This document shows positions 16,550 through 29,279 of a stretch of DNA of 64,000 bases, in pieces. A model generated the notes under the pieces. That model saw only the letters and a program-made list of their open reading frames with translations. It had not been told where the DNA came from and did not search any database. The position numbers and the translations under genes were made by a program. Source of the DNA: Balaenoptera acutorostrata (Eukaryota; Chordata; Mammalia; Artiodactyla; Balaenopteridae); NCBI RefSeq assembly GCF_949987535.1, contig NC_080079.1:2786001-2850000 (forward strand), written 5' to 3'. How positions within the stretch are numbered: position 1 is the stretch's first letter; each line of letters opens with the position of its first letter.

Positions 16550-17180
16550 AATTTTTAGAGTATTGCTGAAAAGGATGGGAGTATCATTTTCCTCATGGAA
16601 TAATGTTTTCTGGGAAAACACAAAAGCAGATGGTCTTCATTAGGAACACCCATTGTCCACATATCCCAACTATGAACAGATAAATCTCTCCTGTTTCACC
16701 CGTACATTCCAAGGGCTGTAAATGATTACAGGATGTTGGTGTAGCTGCTAAACCAAAGCCACACTCTGCCATCCTGGTGTTTCCCGGGCCTCGGGAAGCA
16801 CCCAGGAGGGTCCACGTTCTTACCTCCCCTTCCGTGCTGGCCCTCAGTGGACCAGAGGTGCGGGTCCAACTGTTGCAAAGTGGAAAGGCCGATCGGGGAG
16901 GTGGCAGGAGCCGGGCGGTGTGACCGTCCAGAGGGGCCGGGTCACACACTGTGTGCTCCGGGCCGTGCCGGGGGCGTGCTCGGCTGGGCGGTTCCAGATG
17001 GCCCCGTCTCAGGCGCCCTACTTGCTGGCATCTCTGTGGCAGGCAGTGCCCCCTCCCCAGTAAATCTGGCGTGGGTCTATAGAGTTTGGGAGACTTATCA
17101 TTCCAAGTCTGTCCTACTTTCCTGTCTGGAAGCCAGACATCTGTTTATCCCATTTTCTTTCATACAGAGTTTGGAATAGC
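16543..17180. other. Intron 6 spacer with a GC-rich patch
   Basis: No gene or repeat recognised. A modest CpG-containing patch lies at about 16850-17000. Confidence 0.4.
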
Positions 17181-17189
17181 TTTAGTTTG

Positions 17190-18830
17190 GGGGGGGAGGA
17201 GGGAGTTTTGTCATATTTAACAGCTGTTACAAAATTTCAACCCTGTGGGCTCTGAAAATACTTTTCAGCTGACCTCAGATTTTTTATACATAATTGACAT
17301 TGGGTTGTAGAAAATATTATTGACTTAACCTCTCATTGTCTGCGATTTCACATGGTCTTGAGTCAGATGCGCTAACTATCCACAGTTTTAACTCCCCCTC
17401 CATCCACCAGCCCTCCAGAGCCTTCCTTTGATTCATTTACGAGTTTTAAGTTTACACCTTTAAAGTGATTGCAGAACGGTAGCTGAAGACCGATTGGAGA
17501 TTTTCTTTCTTTCTTTCTTTTTTTTTTTTTTAGTCAACAGTGTTTCCTTTCACTTCCTGTCACAAAGGTCAAAGAGAGCCGACCTTTGCTGGCAGTCGTC
17601 CTCACTGAATTATTCATGGCATTGACTTTTTGTCAGCACACACAGTTGTGCTCTGGGACATTTTATTCATTTACCTCATTTAAAGCGCCTTTCTGCACCT
17701 GTTCAAGTATTAATATCATGTAATTTGGGCCTAATGCCGATTTTGCTGAACACTCATTATATTTTTTATTAGCTATATTTCCAAACGATTATGTATGATT
17801 ATTACCAAGCCTTACAAACAGCACCGGGTTATTCCCTAGCCCCTTACATCTTCTTGTCAGGTTGTTTTCAGAAGCGGGGAGGATAAACATTTGGCCAGTC
17901 CCAATGTTTTTATTCCTTCTCCCTCTCCAAGCAGAGAACTTAAGGCTCCCTCCCTCATGGCTTTGCACGAGCGTGATTAAATCCAACTCCGAGGGAGCTG
18001 TACAAATGCCAGCATTTATAAGGTCAACGCTTTTGTTAAAAATGCTATGTAAATGAGGATCTGCAAAAAGGGACATTAAATAAAATTAAATTCATTGTCT
18101 TCTTTAATGTCATTTACATTTTGGCTAAGCCCCGGCCTGTCAAGGAGGATTTTAAAAATAATTTTAATTACACATCATTTAGGGATCCAAGGTTTTCTCT
18201 TCAGTAGCATTTGGATAACCTGCAAAACGGAGACTGTTTATTAACTTCTTAAACGACAACTTGTCATTTCATCTGCATAACGCAATGAAAACAGTATAGT
18301 TTGGTGTTAATTTCTCCTTCTCGGTTTTCTGGAAGAGGTGAATATAATTATCAGCCAACAGGCCTGGGATCCCCGAGTCTTTCTCTGGGTGTCGGCTGTG
18401 TGTTTGAGACGCTCTTTGGTTCAGGATCTGTTTTAATACATTGGGGCTTCAGCGCAGGGAAACTATTAGCTAGAAATTTGGCAATGTGAAAGCACACTTT
18501 GGATGAATGGATGTGTCTACAAGGACTCTGATTTTGCCTGGCACTGGCCCCGTTTGGCTTCTCTGTGCTCAGGTGTGAATGGCTGTTTTATTCCCTGGCA
18601 CGCCAGGGGAGAGAGGCAAAAAGTTCAGCGTGCTCATTCATCCTTTAAACATTTTTTCCCCCATAAACTTCTGAAAATAAACAGAAAAGGAAGAGCCGCA
18701 TTATTGAGCCACAATGACATGCTTTCATTTCCACGGGGAGACACCAGAAACAGTCCCCACTTTGTATATTTTCTCCCTGGAAGCCCCGGGATTAGAGAGT
18801 TGACATCACACACGCTAAGTCTGAGGCTGC
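17190..18830. other. Intron 6 block, candidate conserved regulatory element
   Basis: Unique AT-rich sequence with a TTTC/T tract (about 17503-17532), an inverted repeat CAAAGGTC / GACCTTTG (17563-17588) and TAAT cores around 18130-18180. No transposon recognised. Conservation is inferred from texture only. Confidence 0.35.
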
Positions 18831-19215
18831 CCGCCACTGTATGCCAGCGTGCAGTCGCCGGCCCCGGCCACGCAGAGCCACCGCCAGGCCCAGCGCCTGC
18901 ATCTCTGGTCTAGGCCCGGGAGGCCTGCAGAGATTTACGGCCGCCTGGCCTGGCTGAGGACTCCACGGCCAGGCCCGTCGAAGGACGGGTTTTAGAACCA
19001 GCCACACACCCATCATGACTTCCGGAACGCTCTGAAACAGCTCTGATGCTCGTCCGCCTGTGCAAGGGAGAAGCCTCCTCGGAGCTGCCGTGCACAGGAG
19101 CCCGCGAGCGGCATGCTGCTGGGTAGGCACATGCAGGGGGGTGAGGGGAGGAGCCGAACGCGGGGCTGTCAGAAGCTATAGTCCGGGAGGTATGTTGACG
19201 CAAGCCATCCCGCGC
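18830..19215. other. Intron 6 GC-rich spacer
   Basis: GC-rich with scattered CpG; no gene or repeat recognised. Confidence 0.35.
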
Positions 19216-19219
19216 CTCT

Positions 19220-19700
19220 GCGGCAGCCTTATCAGGTGAAAAGCAAAGATATTGCCAGTGCCTGTAATTGTGTTAGGATGGCTTGGATGAATTGGATTAC
19301 CTTATGGAAAGCCGTCCAAACTCCGGGTTCTGTTACGCATGCTTACAGGAAGCAAATAATTACTCTCTGTGCACCAGAAGATAATTGGGGCTGGCCAGAG
19401 GCCTTCTCGAGCCGCCGAAGAAAGCGGGAGAAGCTGGCCTCGTCAGAGCACTTGGAGGCACACCAGGAGGATGGCGACCCTGGCTGCAGAGCGGTGGTGC
19501 ACGTGGACGGTGTAATTTTCGGTTACTTTTCAAAGATGGTGAATAATTTATCAGAATTCAGACTAACGGTGGCAACGGGAGTCCCGTTGCAGGAGATAAA
19601 AATCCCCGGCTCTAATGATGGAAATTGTCGTTGCAGACAGGAAGTGATTGACAGGTCGGGGTACAGGAAGTGAAAACTCGAGGAGCTTAACCTGTACTTG
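19220..19700. promoter_or_regulatory. Candidate enhancer with a PBX-MEIS composite site between two ETS sites
   Basis: TGATTGACAG at 19645-19654 is the PBX-MEIS/PREP composite consensus. Identical ETS-type sites ACAGGAAGTG lie at 19637-19646 and 19663-19672. The block is free of recognised repeats. A 145-codon open frame (19236-19673 +) covers it, matches nothing I know and is probably chance. Confidence 0.45.
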
Positions 19701-21425
19701 GCAAAGCTTCTGGAGCTCACACTCGGGGAAAATGAAAACCATTCACTCCGTCAGCTTGCCGGAACACAAGCTCCTCTTGTTTGTTTATCTTCAGAGCAAA
19801 TCTCCCAAAAATGTTTGTGGTCAAAACTCTATATAGTGAGACATTATGCTGGTATTATTAATGCTTTAAAATAAAAATATGGCTGTAATTTAGAAAAATA
19901 AGCGGAGGAATTTTATGTGTTCTGGGTTTTCTTGGTTGTATTTTATAAGCTTCTTAGACTTGGGGGTAACTGGCGTTCATTAGATTGTAGAAGCTTGAGA
20001 AAACTGTTTTCAGAACTGTTGCTTCAGAGAGGTCAGTAATATCTGCCAATGTAATAAATGCTATGAAGTTGCAAACAATTCCATGAAGAGCGCTGCGGGG
20101 GGGCGGGGGTGGGGTGGGGAGGGGTGGTAACAGGGAAGCTCTTATTTTGGTTGTTTTCTGAATCACTCATTTCCCCTTCCCTTTAAAAACAAAACAAATG
20201 AAAAATATCCCTCTGTAATTCCTTCGCTGGAAGTTGCTCAGCTAGAAAATGCTCAAAACGCACGCCGGCCCGCGGTGCCAGAGTGGATGGAGCGCATCCT
20301 CCGAGCACAGTGGCGGGGGCAGGGCCTGGCCCTCCCAGTAATTCACTAGGAAATGAGTTTAACATGTACGGAAAGGAAGGGGCTCCAGTGGTGGTGTTGT
20401 AGGACCCAGAGCCCAGGCCCCGCTGGCGGAAGGAGTCGGCTCCAGAGAGTCTCTGCTGGCCGCGGAGCGGAGCGGGCCGCGCAGCTCACACATCTGGGGA
20501 GGGGGCCCAGCGCTCGCCCAGACAGGCAGCTCCGGCCGCGCCCCTCCCCTCCCCGCCTCCCTGGTCGCCTGGATTTTCCCGTTCCCTCTCTCTCAGCAGA
20601 AGGCAGTTGGGGGCAGGGTGCCATGTTAAAACAAGACGGAAACTTGGGCAGTGTTTAAGGCCCTAAAAACGGGCGCCCTCGCCACGACGAATTTCCACAG
20701 GGCGCAAAGACCAACCTTGACCATCGAAGCCCGCCGTCCGAAGGAGAGGGTTTCAACAGTGGTGTCAGACAGAACCGCACGACCTCACCCTTGCTGGGGG
20801 TTTTCACTGAACTAGAAAGCTTCCGCAGAAATGGCCGGTCTGGACGTGATGGAAGGGCTGGAGCCCGCGCCAGGTCTGGGGCCATCTGAGGGTGACATCT
20901 GTGCAGCACAAGCGTGGGATTCGATTACGGGCGCGCGGGCAGCCCGCTTCCCAGGGCGTGCACGTGGGGGCAGCGCGGCCAGGCCGCCCCGACTCTGGGC
21001 TGAGACAGGGCCTGCGCAGAAGGCCCAAGGGGGCAGGGCGCCCCCTTTTAGTTTAAATTAACACCCTGCAGGGCCACTTGGCAGGGGGGAGGGGTCGGGA
21101 GTGCTCCCCTCCAGTCCTGTTGAGGAGGGGGTTCCTCCTTGAGGGTCCCCTAAGTTTTCTAAGACCTTCAGCATCAGGGGGTGTGGCCTGCAGGCGCTAT
21201 TCTGACAGGTTCATGCCGGTATCCTTTCCAAGGTGTCATGGCTGGGGACCACATGTCCAGGCTCTGTAGAATGACATCCCATGGCCAGGAGGAAAGCCTG
21301 GGAGACACGGGCGGGTGGCCATCGGGCAGGGACACTGAAGCCACACCTGCCCCAGGGACAGTCCACCCCAACCTGGCATTTCTTCCTCTGCATTTGATGT
21401 AGATTCCGAAGTGCTCTGACAGTAT
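19700..21425. other. Intron 6 segment, AT-rich then CpG-bearing GC-rich
   Basis: 19700-20250 is AT-rich with a G-rich run near 20096-20127. 20250-21060 is GC-rich with clusters of CpG (for example 20455-20540). 21060-21425 has nothing recognised. Confidence 0.4.
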
Positions 21426-21429
21426 TTTT

Positions 21430-21955
21430 AGAAAAATTAATAGACTTTATTTTTGAGAACAGCTTTAGGTTTACAGAAACATGAGCAGAAATTGGAGTCC
21501 CCATATTAACACCCCCTCCTTTTCCCTCTTGGTACCATCTTGCACATTAGTGAGGTGCATTGCTACAATGGGTGAGCCAACGTTGATACATTGTAATTAA
21601 CTAAAGTCCATACTTTACATTAGTGTTTACTCTGGGTGTGGTATATCCTGTGAGTTTTGGCAAATGTATGGTGACATGTATCTGCCATTATAGTGTCCTA
21701 CAGAATAGTTTCCTTCCCTGCCCTAAAAATCTTCTGTGCTCTGGCTCTTCATCATCCCTCCCGTCCCCTACCCTGTGGCAACCACTGATCTTTTTAATGT
21801 GTCCATAGTTTTACCTTTTCCAGAAAGTCATATGGTTGGAATCGCACAGTATGTAGCCTTTTCAGACTGGCTTCTTTCATTTAGAAATATACATTTAAGT
21901 TTCCTCTGTGTGTTTTTGTGGCCTCATAGCCACTGTAATACTTTCTGGATTTCAT
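21430..21955 (-). mobile_element. Ancient L1 (L1M-type) 3' UTR fragment
   Basis: The minus strand reads as the 3' end of an old mammalian L1: typical phrases on the + strand are TAACTAAAGTCCATACTTTA, CCTGTGGCAACCACTGATC and AGCCTTTTCAGACTGGCTTC. The sense 3' end lies near 21430 (AATAGACTTTATTTTTGAG on +). It is truncated at about 21955. Subfamily not determined. Confidence 0.85.
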
Positions 21956-21956
21956 T

Positions 21957-24900
21957 TTTTTTTTTTTTTCTTCTTAAAGGTTTCTGGACAATATTTTTCC
22001 TTTCATTTAATGTCCTGGCATTTTTTGTGATAAACTCCTATACTCCTGAGCTCATGGAAGTACATAGTGATGTTTAGATGTTGTTTGTGGGGTTCTTGAG
22101 ATTTTGGAAGTTTACATGTCCCACCTCATTAAAAAAAAAAAAAAGCAGTTGACTCCTTTGCAAAGCAATGAAAACATTTAAACTTGTCACCAAGAATTTA
22201 TTTAAGTGGCATGACTCAGTTTTGCTTATTTTCAGGTTTTTTCCCCCTAAATAATACTTTTTGGGGATATTTAAATAGCATAGGCCATAAAAGGAGAATG
22301 ATTAAATTATTGGGAAGGCAAATGTGCGTAAAAACGGAATGAATTCGGCATTGAGTATAGTTGTTGGCTTTTTTGGTTTAATAAATTAAACTACAAATTT
22401 TCCTAATTGCCAAACAAAATGTTAGGCCAGCCTTAGCCATTGCTGACAGTAAAACACAACATAAAACCTGCTGAGAGTTATATGTGGTATTTAATACGAG
22501 ACAGAGTAATGCAAGGGTTTTTATGGTTAAGTATGAATTCACACCCACAGCATTTGTTTCACATTAGGAAAGGTTTGTAAATCAGATCAGCGTGCGGGGA
22601 TGGGGTGGTCCCGGCAGCCTCTCTGTGTCTCTCCTTCCTGATATTTGGTTATTGGAAATGTTGCCAAAGGGAGCTCCCCATCCATTTCCATTTTCTCAAT
22701 GAAGCGATTCGTCCTCTGACATCAGGAAGATTGGGTCAGGAAATAAGTGGGGGATTGGATCAGACGTGATATGCTCATCCCCACCATCCGAGGTCATGGG
22801 CCGGATCCGGGCAGCGGCCATCAGTTACTGAGACGTGGGCTGCCCATTGGTCCTTGGCCAGTGGGGGCCCCAGGGAAAGGTGGGAAGGCTCTGGGAAAGT
22901 GCTTTCAGGGGGGAAAAAAATGGCAATAACTATCACTTATTAAATTTGACAAGCGGGTTCTAAATATAACAGCCCTTTCCCCAAAGATCATTACTTTGAA
23001 CAAATAAATGAGTTATGCAAGTTAATAAACGGCTACATTTCCCATCCAGAGGTGTGCCTTTGTGTGGCTCAGAAGTAGATCCTGCTGTCTCCCACTGCCC
23101 CAACAAATGACCGATTCTCTCCCTCTTCTGCTGGTCACCCAAGCTTTTGTGTTGGACTCGCTGCTCTCATGGAGTCTGTAGCACACAATGGCAATCTAAG
23201 AAAAGCTTTACAGTAAAAATAAACTTGCCCTGGTTCTGAATAATATGACACAGAGATACGCTTTATAGTTTTAAAAAGACTTTCAGACGTGATCGTGAAT
23301 AAAGCAAGGTCTCCAAGTATATTTTAACTTTAAGGAAAAAAAAATTGGCTGTTACAAGTCTTGCGGTCAGAAGCATATTTGCTGGGCCAGGGGTATTTGT
23401 CATGACAAGTGACTGCTGCTTGTATTTCCTAAGACCCCATTATAATTACTCCCAGCAATTATAGCATCCAGAACCCCACTCCAGCCCCAAACACATTTGT
23501 TCCCATTTATTAGACTGTGAGCAGTAACTAATTTACATTGTTTCAGAGTTGTGTGTTATGGTAATTTATTGCGTGCGCTGGGGGTCAAACAGAGTTGACC
23601 AGTTGTCAGGGCAGAACTGCGCAAGGCAGGGACGGAGGGTCTGAAGGCAGCAAAGCCAGGGGCATGTGATTTGAAAACCGCTCCGGTCTTTTTAATCACG
23701 TTTTGATTTATTCTCTGTTACACTACTTGCTTTACTCTTGCCCCTTTTCTGTTTTTGAACAAATCGGAGCCGGGAACAGGATTTTTTTTTTTTTTTTTTG
23801 AAGGAAATGGAAGCGATATCTTCTAACGAGCGGAAACTTTTACTAATGCCCTGAATAAAATATTTGTCAGCGGCCTCCACTAAACGTAAAAGCACTCTAC
23901 AGAGGAAACAATGCCTTAACTGTTCCCTTCTCATCATAGCAGGTTTCGTTATCAAGTTGAGGAAAAAGGCTTGTTTAGGCGAAAATAATGATCATAAATA
24001 GAGCTGTATAGTGGGGCTCGGAGGAGGTGGTGACAGTGCCTGCTATCAAGACCTGCAATTCCAAGGAAATATGAGTGTTCTGATCCAGGGAAGCAGTAAT
24101 TATCTTTTTGTGAAGAATGTACAATGGTGTCGGATGATGAATTGATCGCAGATTGGAAGCGTGGTTTAACTGTCATGTACAGAGATAAGAAGGAGCCCCG
24201 GGATTGCTCATCGCTTCTGCTCGTTCACAGCCAGCCAGTTTATTAGCACAAATCCCAAATGTTTAGTAAACTCATTAGGTCCCATCTAATGCTAATTTAT
24301 CATCCTAGATGGAACCCTAGCAGTGGAGGCCGAGGACCGTGCCGAATCCGCGTGATTTACAGAGCTTTCTGATCAATCACCTTCTTTGCACTGGCCATTT
24401 TTCTTCAAATGCTTTAAACGGGCCTGAATGATCCATAGGATTAGGCCCTGGCAGTCGGTTAGGGTTCTCCCAAGTTATCTTCCCCGTGATGGTTATCTGA
24501 AAGGTTACGAAATCCTATACAGGCTGACGTGCCGGGGGGATAGGCGTGGGGGGCACTTTGGTTTTGAATTGCTTTGCCATCTCCCCCCACTTTCTCGCCT
24601 CTTCCTCCACCTCCGGCAAGCCCCCCACCAACACTCCCCATTTTTCCTTTTCCTTTTACAATCCAGCCACAGAGTCGAATTCAAAGAATTTCCTTGCAAA
24701 ATCAGTTTACCGAGAAATGCATCATGGTCCATAAATGTCAAGTACAGTTTATTCTAAACTTCAGACAGTGTTTTTCTTTTAAAAAATCAAGCTTTAAATG
24801 CCCAGTTCTCCTGACATTTTCGTACATATTCTATAGTGTTTTCGAAGAGGATAATAACCTTTGCTTGATCCTAGGCAACAGCTGCAAAGATAATGAAATT

Positions 24901-26760
24901 CTTATGATATTTCACCAGGTAAAATGTGAATTGCAGAAGAAAAGCTATTGAATTTTTATGGATCTTAATCGCATAAAATGAGATTCATGGGGCATACGTA
25001 TAACTATACTCGGTGGACCGGCGGCCTGCAGTTGCAGGAGGGATGGCTGTGCGGCGTGAGGGGCGCTCCAGCTCCCACTCAGAAAATGCTCCCCAAACGT
25101 TGCCTTCAGCTTGCCCTAAGAGTGATAATGAAATATGACAGAAATTTCCTTGTGCTGGATCAGTGGCAGGAGAGGTCCTGCACGGCCTATATTAATTCAT
25201 CTGACTTATGTTCCAGGTCTTGATTTACCTGATGATTAAAAACTTCTGCAGGTTTGCTCACCAATTGAAATCAGATCTCATCTGCAGCCAGTGGTATTGA
25301 TCCCTATTTAACATCAAGGCTCAGAATTGATTGGCATTGATTAACAATAAAAATGCCCTCCTCCGCGTCCAGCTGCCAGGCCGCTCTTCTGAACGAAGTG
25401 CACTCTGGTCCTCTCCTCACTGACCAATCTGAAAAGAGGCATGGCCCCTCCCGCAAATAAACAGTATATTTTAATGTTATTGTAACGGGATGCTGGACCG
25501 GCGGTGCAAATTGATTTTATTCTTGTTGTATGAGATAAATATCTTTAATAAACTTCTCATTTTATTTAGGATTTTACAGGAATAACTTGATTACTAGAAT
25601 AGTGATATTTTTCTTTTCCCACGCTGTGAAAAATGGATTAAAACATAAAGGCTGTAATAACATAACACTAGGAATGAAATGTTAATCAACTCAGAAATCA
25701 TGCGCAGGGTGGGAGAGTCGGGGTGGGGGACATATTTCACCCATGGAGACTCACGCTGCACCTTGCTTGCCACAGTTTCACGGAGCGTTTTACAGTTTTG
25801 ACTGGGTCTGCCAGCCCAGGCCTGTCCTGTGCTGGAGGCCAGCTTCCCTCCATAATGTCGTGCGAACATATGGTCCCAGAGAACTCGGCACGGAAAAACT
25901 GCTCGACAGAATCCAACCCCAAAGCCTTAAAAAGAGACTGCGTGTGTGTTTCTGTTGTGTTTCACTTGCTAGCATAGAGACAGCCTGTCCAGAGCATTTC
26001 TAACCATTCCTTTGACTGAGAGCAGAGAGAGAAGAACCTGTATTTGGGAAAATCCATAAGAAAAGTCTCGCACACTAAAACTCTGGATACGCGTGCTGGG
26101 GACTCGCCTTGTTCCCAAGCCTGACTGGTAACGCTGGCCAGCCGTTGGCGCTCATCCTGAACGGCCAAGGGCGCTGGAGGCCAGGTCCAGCTGCAAGAAA
26201 TTATCCAATCTCTAACATCCAGAAGTTTACAGTTATATAATGATGGAGAAAACCACAAATCCCCAGGGATGTCAAATTTTAGCTATACTTTTAAAATGAA
26301 ATTATCCAGCCAAGCCTATAAGACAACCTTCTTGTACTTAAGACAAAAACGACAATCTGGAATTCATTTTTTTTTTTTTTTTTGTGATAGGGCAAATCCA
26401 ATTTGCTTCTTTAACTGTTGATTAAGGAATCAGTTCTACAAGGCTGTCCCCTGTAAGTATTTGCTGTTTATTTGTCTGTGGAGAGCCGCTGGAATCCCCT
26501 CCAACTGGGAACGCCGGGTCAGGCACGGCTGTAATGAAGAGCCGCCTGGCAGCGTGCAGACACCCTGACTGGCCTTGTTTGTGTGGAAGAAATAGTTGGC
26601 TTTTTGTGCAGCCAGGGGAGTTTATAGTCACTTCCCATCAGGCAGGCAGAGCAGTTGAGAACGGAGGACAGAAACCTGTCTTCTCTGCAGCCGTTCTTTG
26701 AGAATGTGGAAGAAAACGTCCATTAGAAAGCAATAAATAAGTAAATACCCTAAATTAGAA
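21957..26760. other. Intron 6 AT-rich repeat-poor block, candidate conserved elements
   Basis: Nearly 5 kb with T-runs (21957-21969, about 23781-23799, 26368-26384), many TAAT/ATTA cores and no recognised transposon. Such texture in introns of developmental regulators is often deeply conserved enhancer sequence; not testable here. Confidence 0.4.
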
Positions 26761-29090
26761 TGTATCTTGCTCTGAGGTCCACTGAACTCATGTCGATACG
26801 TGTGGCCAGTGTCAAAGGAGCACCGAGGTGACTGGCTTCAGGGCGGACGCCTGTTACCTGAGCGTTCTGCACAAAAAATGGCTTCCCCTCACCCCTGGTT
26901 AAATTTGCACGCAAGGAATGGCCGTTTTGGTCTTCTAAAATCCGTTGCAAATACTTAATACAATTTTCCACTGAGTGCATTTAAAAATAAGATCTTGTCG
27001 ATGATAGATTTAAATGCAGTCGCCAGATCTGCAAACCGGAAGTGTTATATAGAAGAAATAAATGTTATCGTTACATGCATTAAAAAGCAGAGATCCTGTC
27101 TCTGGAATGCTCCCTGTTTGGATGAGGCAGATCCCCATTCCCCCATCCCCACAGGGCCTGAATTGTCTGCTTTGCAGGTCAGCTTCACCTGGCAGGTCCA
27201 GGGTTCTGAGGTGCCTGTCACTTTCGTGTGGTATGAAGGCTGTCCTTTCAGGCACATGGTGGCTGGGAGCCCTGGGAGAGTGGACATGGGGATGCTTAGA
27301 TTTGTTTTCTTTTGTTTGGAAGATACCTAACTAAAAGCCACCCCCTCCCACAGCGTCAGTGCTAAATACCTTTTCTGTTTTTGTGATTTCGGGGGACGGT
27401 TATTTTTGTTAATGCGTCTTAAATTGCTATCCTGGGATAGACATCACCAGAGTAAAGAGAGTCCTGGGCCACCCAGCTGTTTCCCCGTCAGGAAGACATT
27501 CTAAAATCACTCAACATCCGCAGAGACACGCATCCCCCAGATACAACCACAGTTTTGTCTTCCTGAACCTGTTGTAAATGAAAAGCGGTTGGCGCACAGG
27601 GACCTATAGTTAGCAGCCGGAGGCCCGTGTGCCTCAAGTGGGCAGCCAGGCTCCCCTAACGATGTGGGCGTTTGTCTTGCAGCTGGAGGGAAGTGAGGGC
27701 TGGGAGCTGGGCTGGGACCGCTGTGTTCGCGTTGGTGGCCGTGCCACTGCCAGGTCCTCGTGCGTCTGCCCGATGAGCTTCTCCCGCTCCCCACTCCCCT
27801 CCCCCATCTGAATGGGGACCCTACCCTGCGCCCGGCCATGGGTGCCCCAGCCGGTGTGTGTTCTCCTCCATGGGAGGCTGGACTTCTGCAGAGCCTCTCG
27901 TTGGTGCTTCCACCCAGGTCCGGTCCGCTTCCAGGACTCCTTCCAGAGGGCAGCCCAACCCTGTCACCTCCGGGGTCAGGTTCCTCCGAGGGTTGCCGTG
28001 TCCACTTGGCTCCTCCCTCTGGCGTCCCTCCGAGGTGGAGTTCTGCTCACCTCTTCCGCCTCTTTCCCCGCTCCTCTGCTACCTGCATGCATGGCCATCA
28101 CCATCAGGAGGGCCCAGCCCTTTGGGCAAGGAAAGCCCTCCCACCTCCCGCTTTCTGAGACCCTGGAGCCCGTGTCACACACTGCATCCCAAGGGCCCCG
28201 CGACTGTGGACCCGAGCCACCTCTCCTGCAAGTCTGTGGCCCCAGCACCTCTCCTCCAGCCCAGGTCTGGGTGCCATTCCTGGGTGATGGGTTTCCTGGA
28301 AAGGAGGGCCCAGCCCGTGGCCCCCCACAGGCCTCGGGAAGGGCAGCCTGGCAGCCCAAGTGTACCTGCTGAGCTGGGACAGGAGTGTGTGCTGCTCCTT
28401 CCATGAGTTCTTGGGCTTTCATGCCTCCTGCTTCTGAGCGGGGGGGCCCCCGAGCCCCACCCTGGCCTCCTGACATCACCGGCTGCCCTGTAAGCTGATA
28501 CTCCCGCTAAATCTCCCTAAGCTGCCGCAGGGTCCTTTCATGCCACCGGCCTGATGCCCGCCAGCAGGGCAGCAGCCGAATTAGTGCTGACTTACCTCGC
28601 CCCGACCTACCTATCAAGGTAGGATGTTTTACTTTCCCAATTTAAAATGCGTCCATATTTCTGTACATTGTCACCCAGTTTCCAAGAGGGGTCCGGGAAG
28701 CAGAAGGCTCGTTCCCGGCCATGTGGATGGGGCCTACCTCCCGCTGCGGCAGCCCCGGACCCAGGGCCCCAGGTCCGCCTGGTTGTACCGCCCTGGCCGG
28801 CTCGCTGTGGCCTGTCGCGGGCGCCCCTGGCGGGGAGGAGCCAGAGTCGGGCCTCGAAGGCGGCCCTGGCGATCGGCCTCGCGGGTGGGTGCTCCTCGCA
28901 TAGCCTGGGCCCGACTCCCCGTGGCTCTTCCTGAGGCCTGGAGGACTTCCGGGGTGCCAGCAGGAGGGGGTGAGGCTGTCTCCCCGCCCTCTGCCCACCC
29001 CGCCACGTCTCAGCGGGTGTGAGGAGGAGCAGTATGGGGACAGCGGCCCCGTCGTGACAAATCACGATGGTGTCACAACCAAGCTGACAA
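26760..29090. other. Intron 6 segment, turning GC-rich
   Basis: 26760-27500 has moderate GC; after 27500 the sequence is GC-rich with long chance frames. A CpG-dense patch lies at about 28680-29000. No gene recognised. Confidence 0.4.
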
Positions 29091-29099
29091 TAGCCACTC

Positions 29100-29275
29100 A
29101 CGTTTCCTAAGTGTAAAGTCAGGGCTGTTCACAAGATATGCCGGCCATGGCCCTGATCCTGTGAAATACTGTAATTTCCTCACTCAGACTTGGGGACACT
29201 AAGGGGCCCGTCTGAGGTCACTGAGCTGGGAAGGGGTGCAGCAGGATTCGAACCCAGGCCTCGGGGGCCCTTCAT
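29100..29275 (-). repeat. MIR-type SINE fragment
   Basis: The + strand shows the reverse complement of MIR: GGGGACACTAAGGGGCC, TGAGGTCACTGAGCTGGGA and GATTCGAACCCAGGCCTC in the right order. Strongly diverged. Confidence 0.7.
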
Positions 29276-29279
29276 TCGT

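Noticed and set aside
16201..16569. Overlapping ORFs rich in Tyr-Ile, Cys-Val or His-Thr
   Set aside because: Translations of the TG/AT microsatellite.
19236..19673. 145-codon + strand ORF in intron 6
   Set aside because: No recognised domain or splice context; the block looks like regulatory DNA. Kept only as a note on the candidate enhancer.
21038..21056. CTCF-like GGGCGCCCCCTTTTA
   Set aside because: Only the core of the CTCF motif fits; flanking bases do not, and GC-rich DNA makes such cores common.
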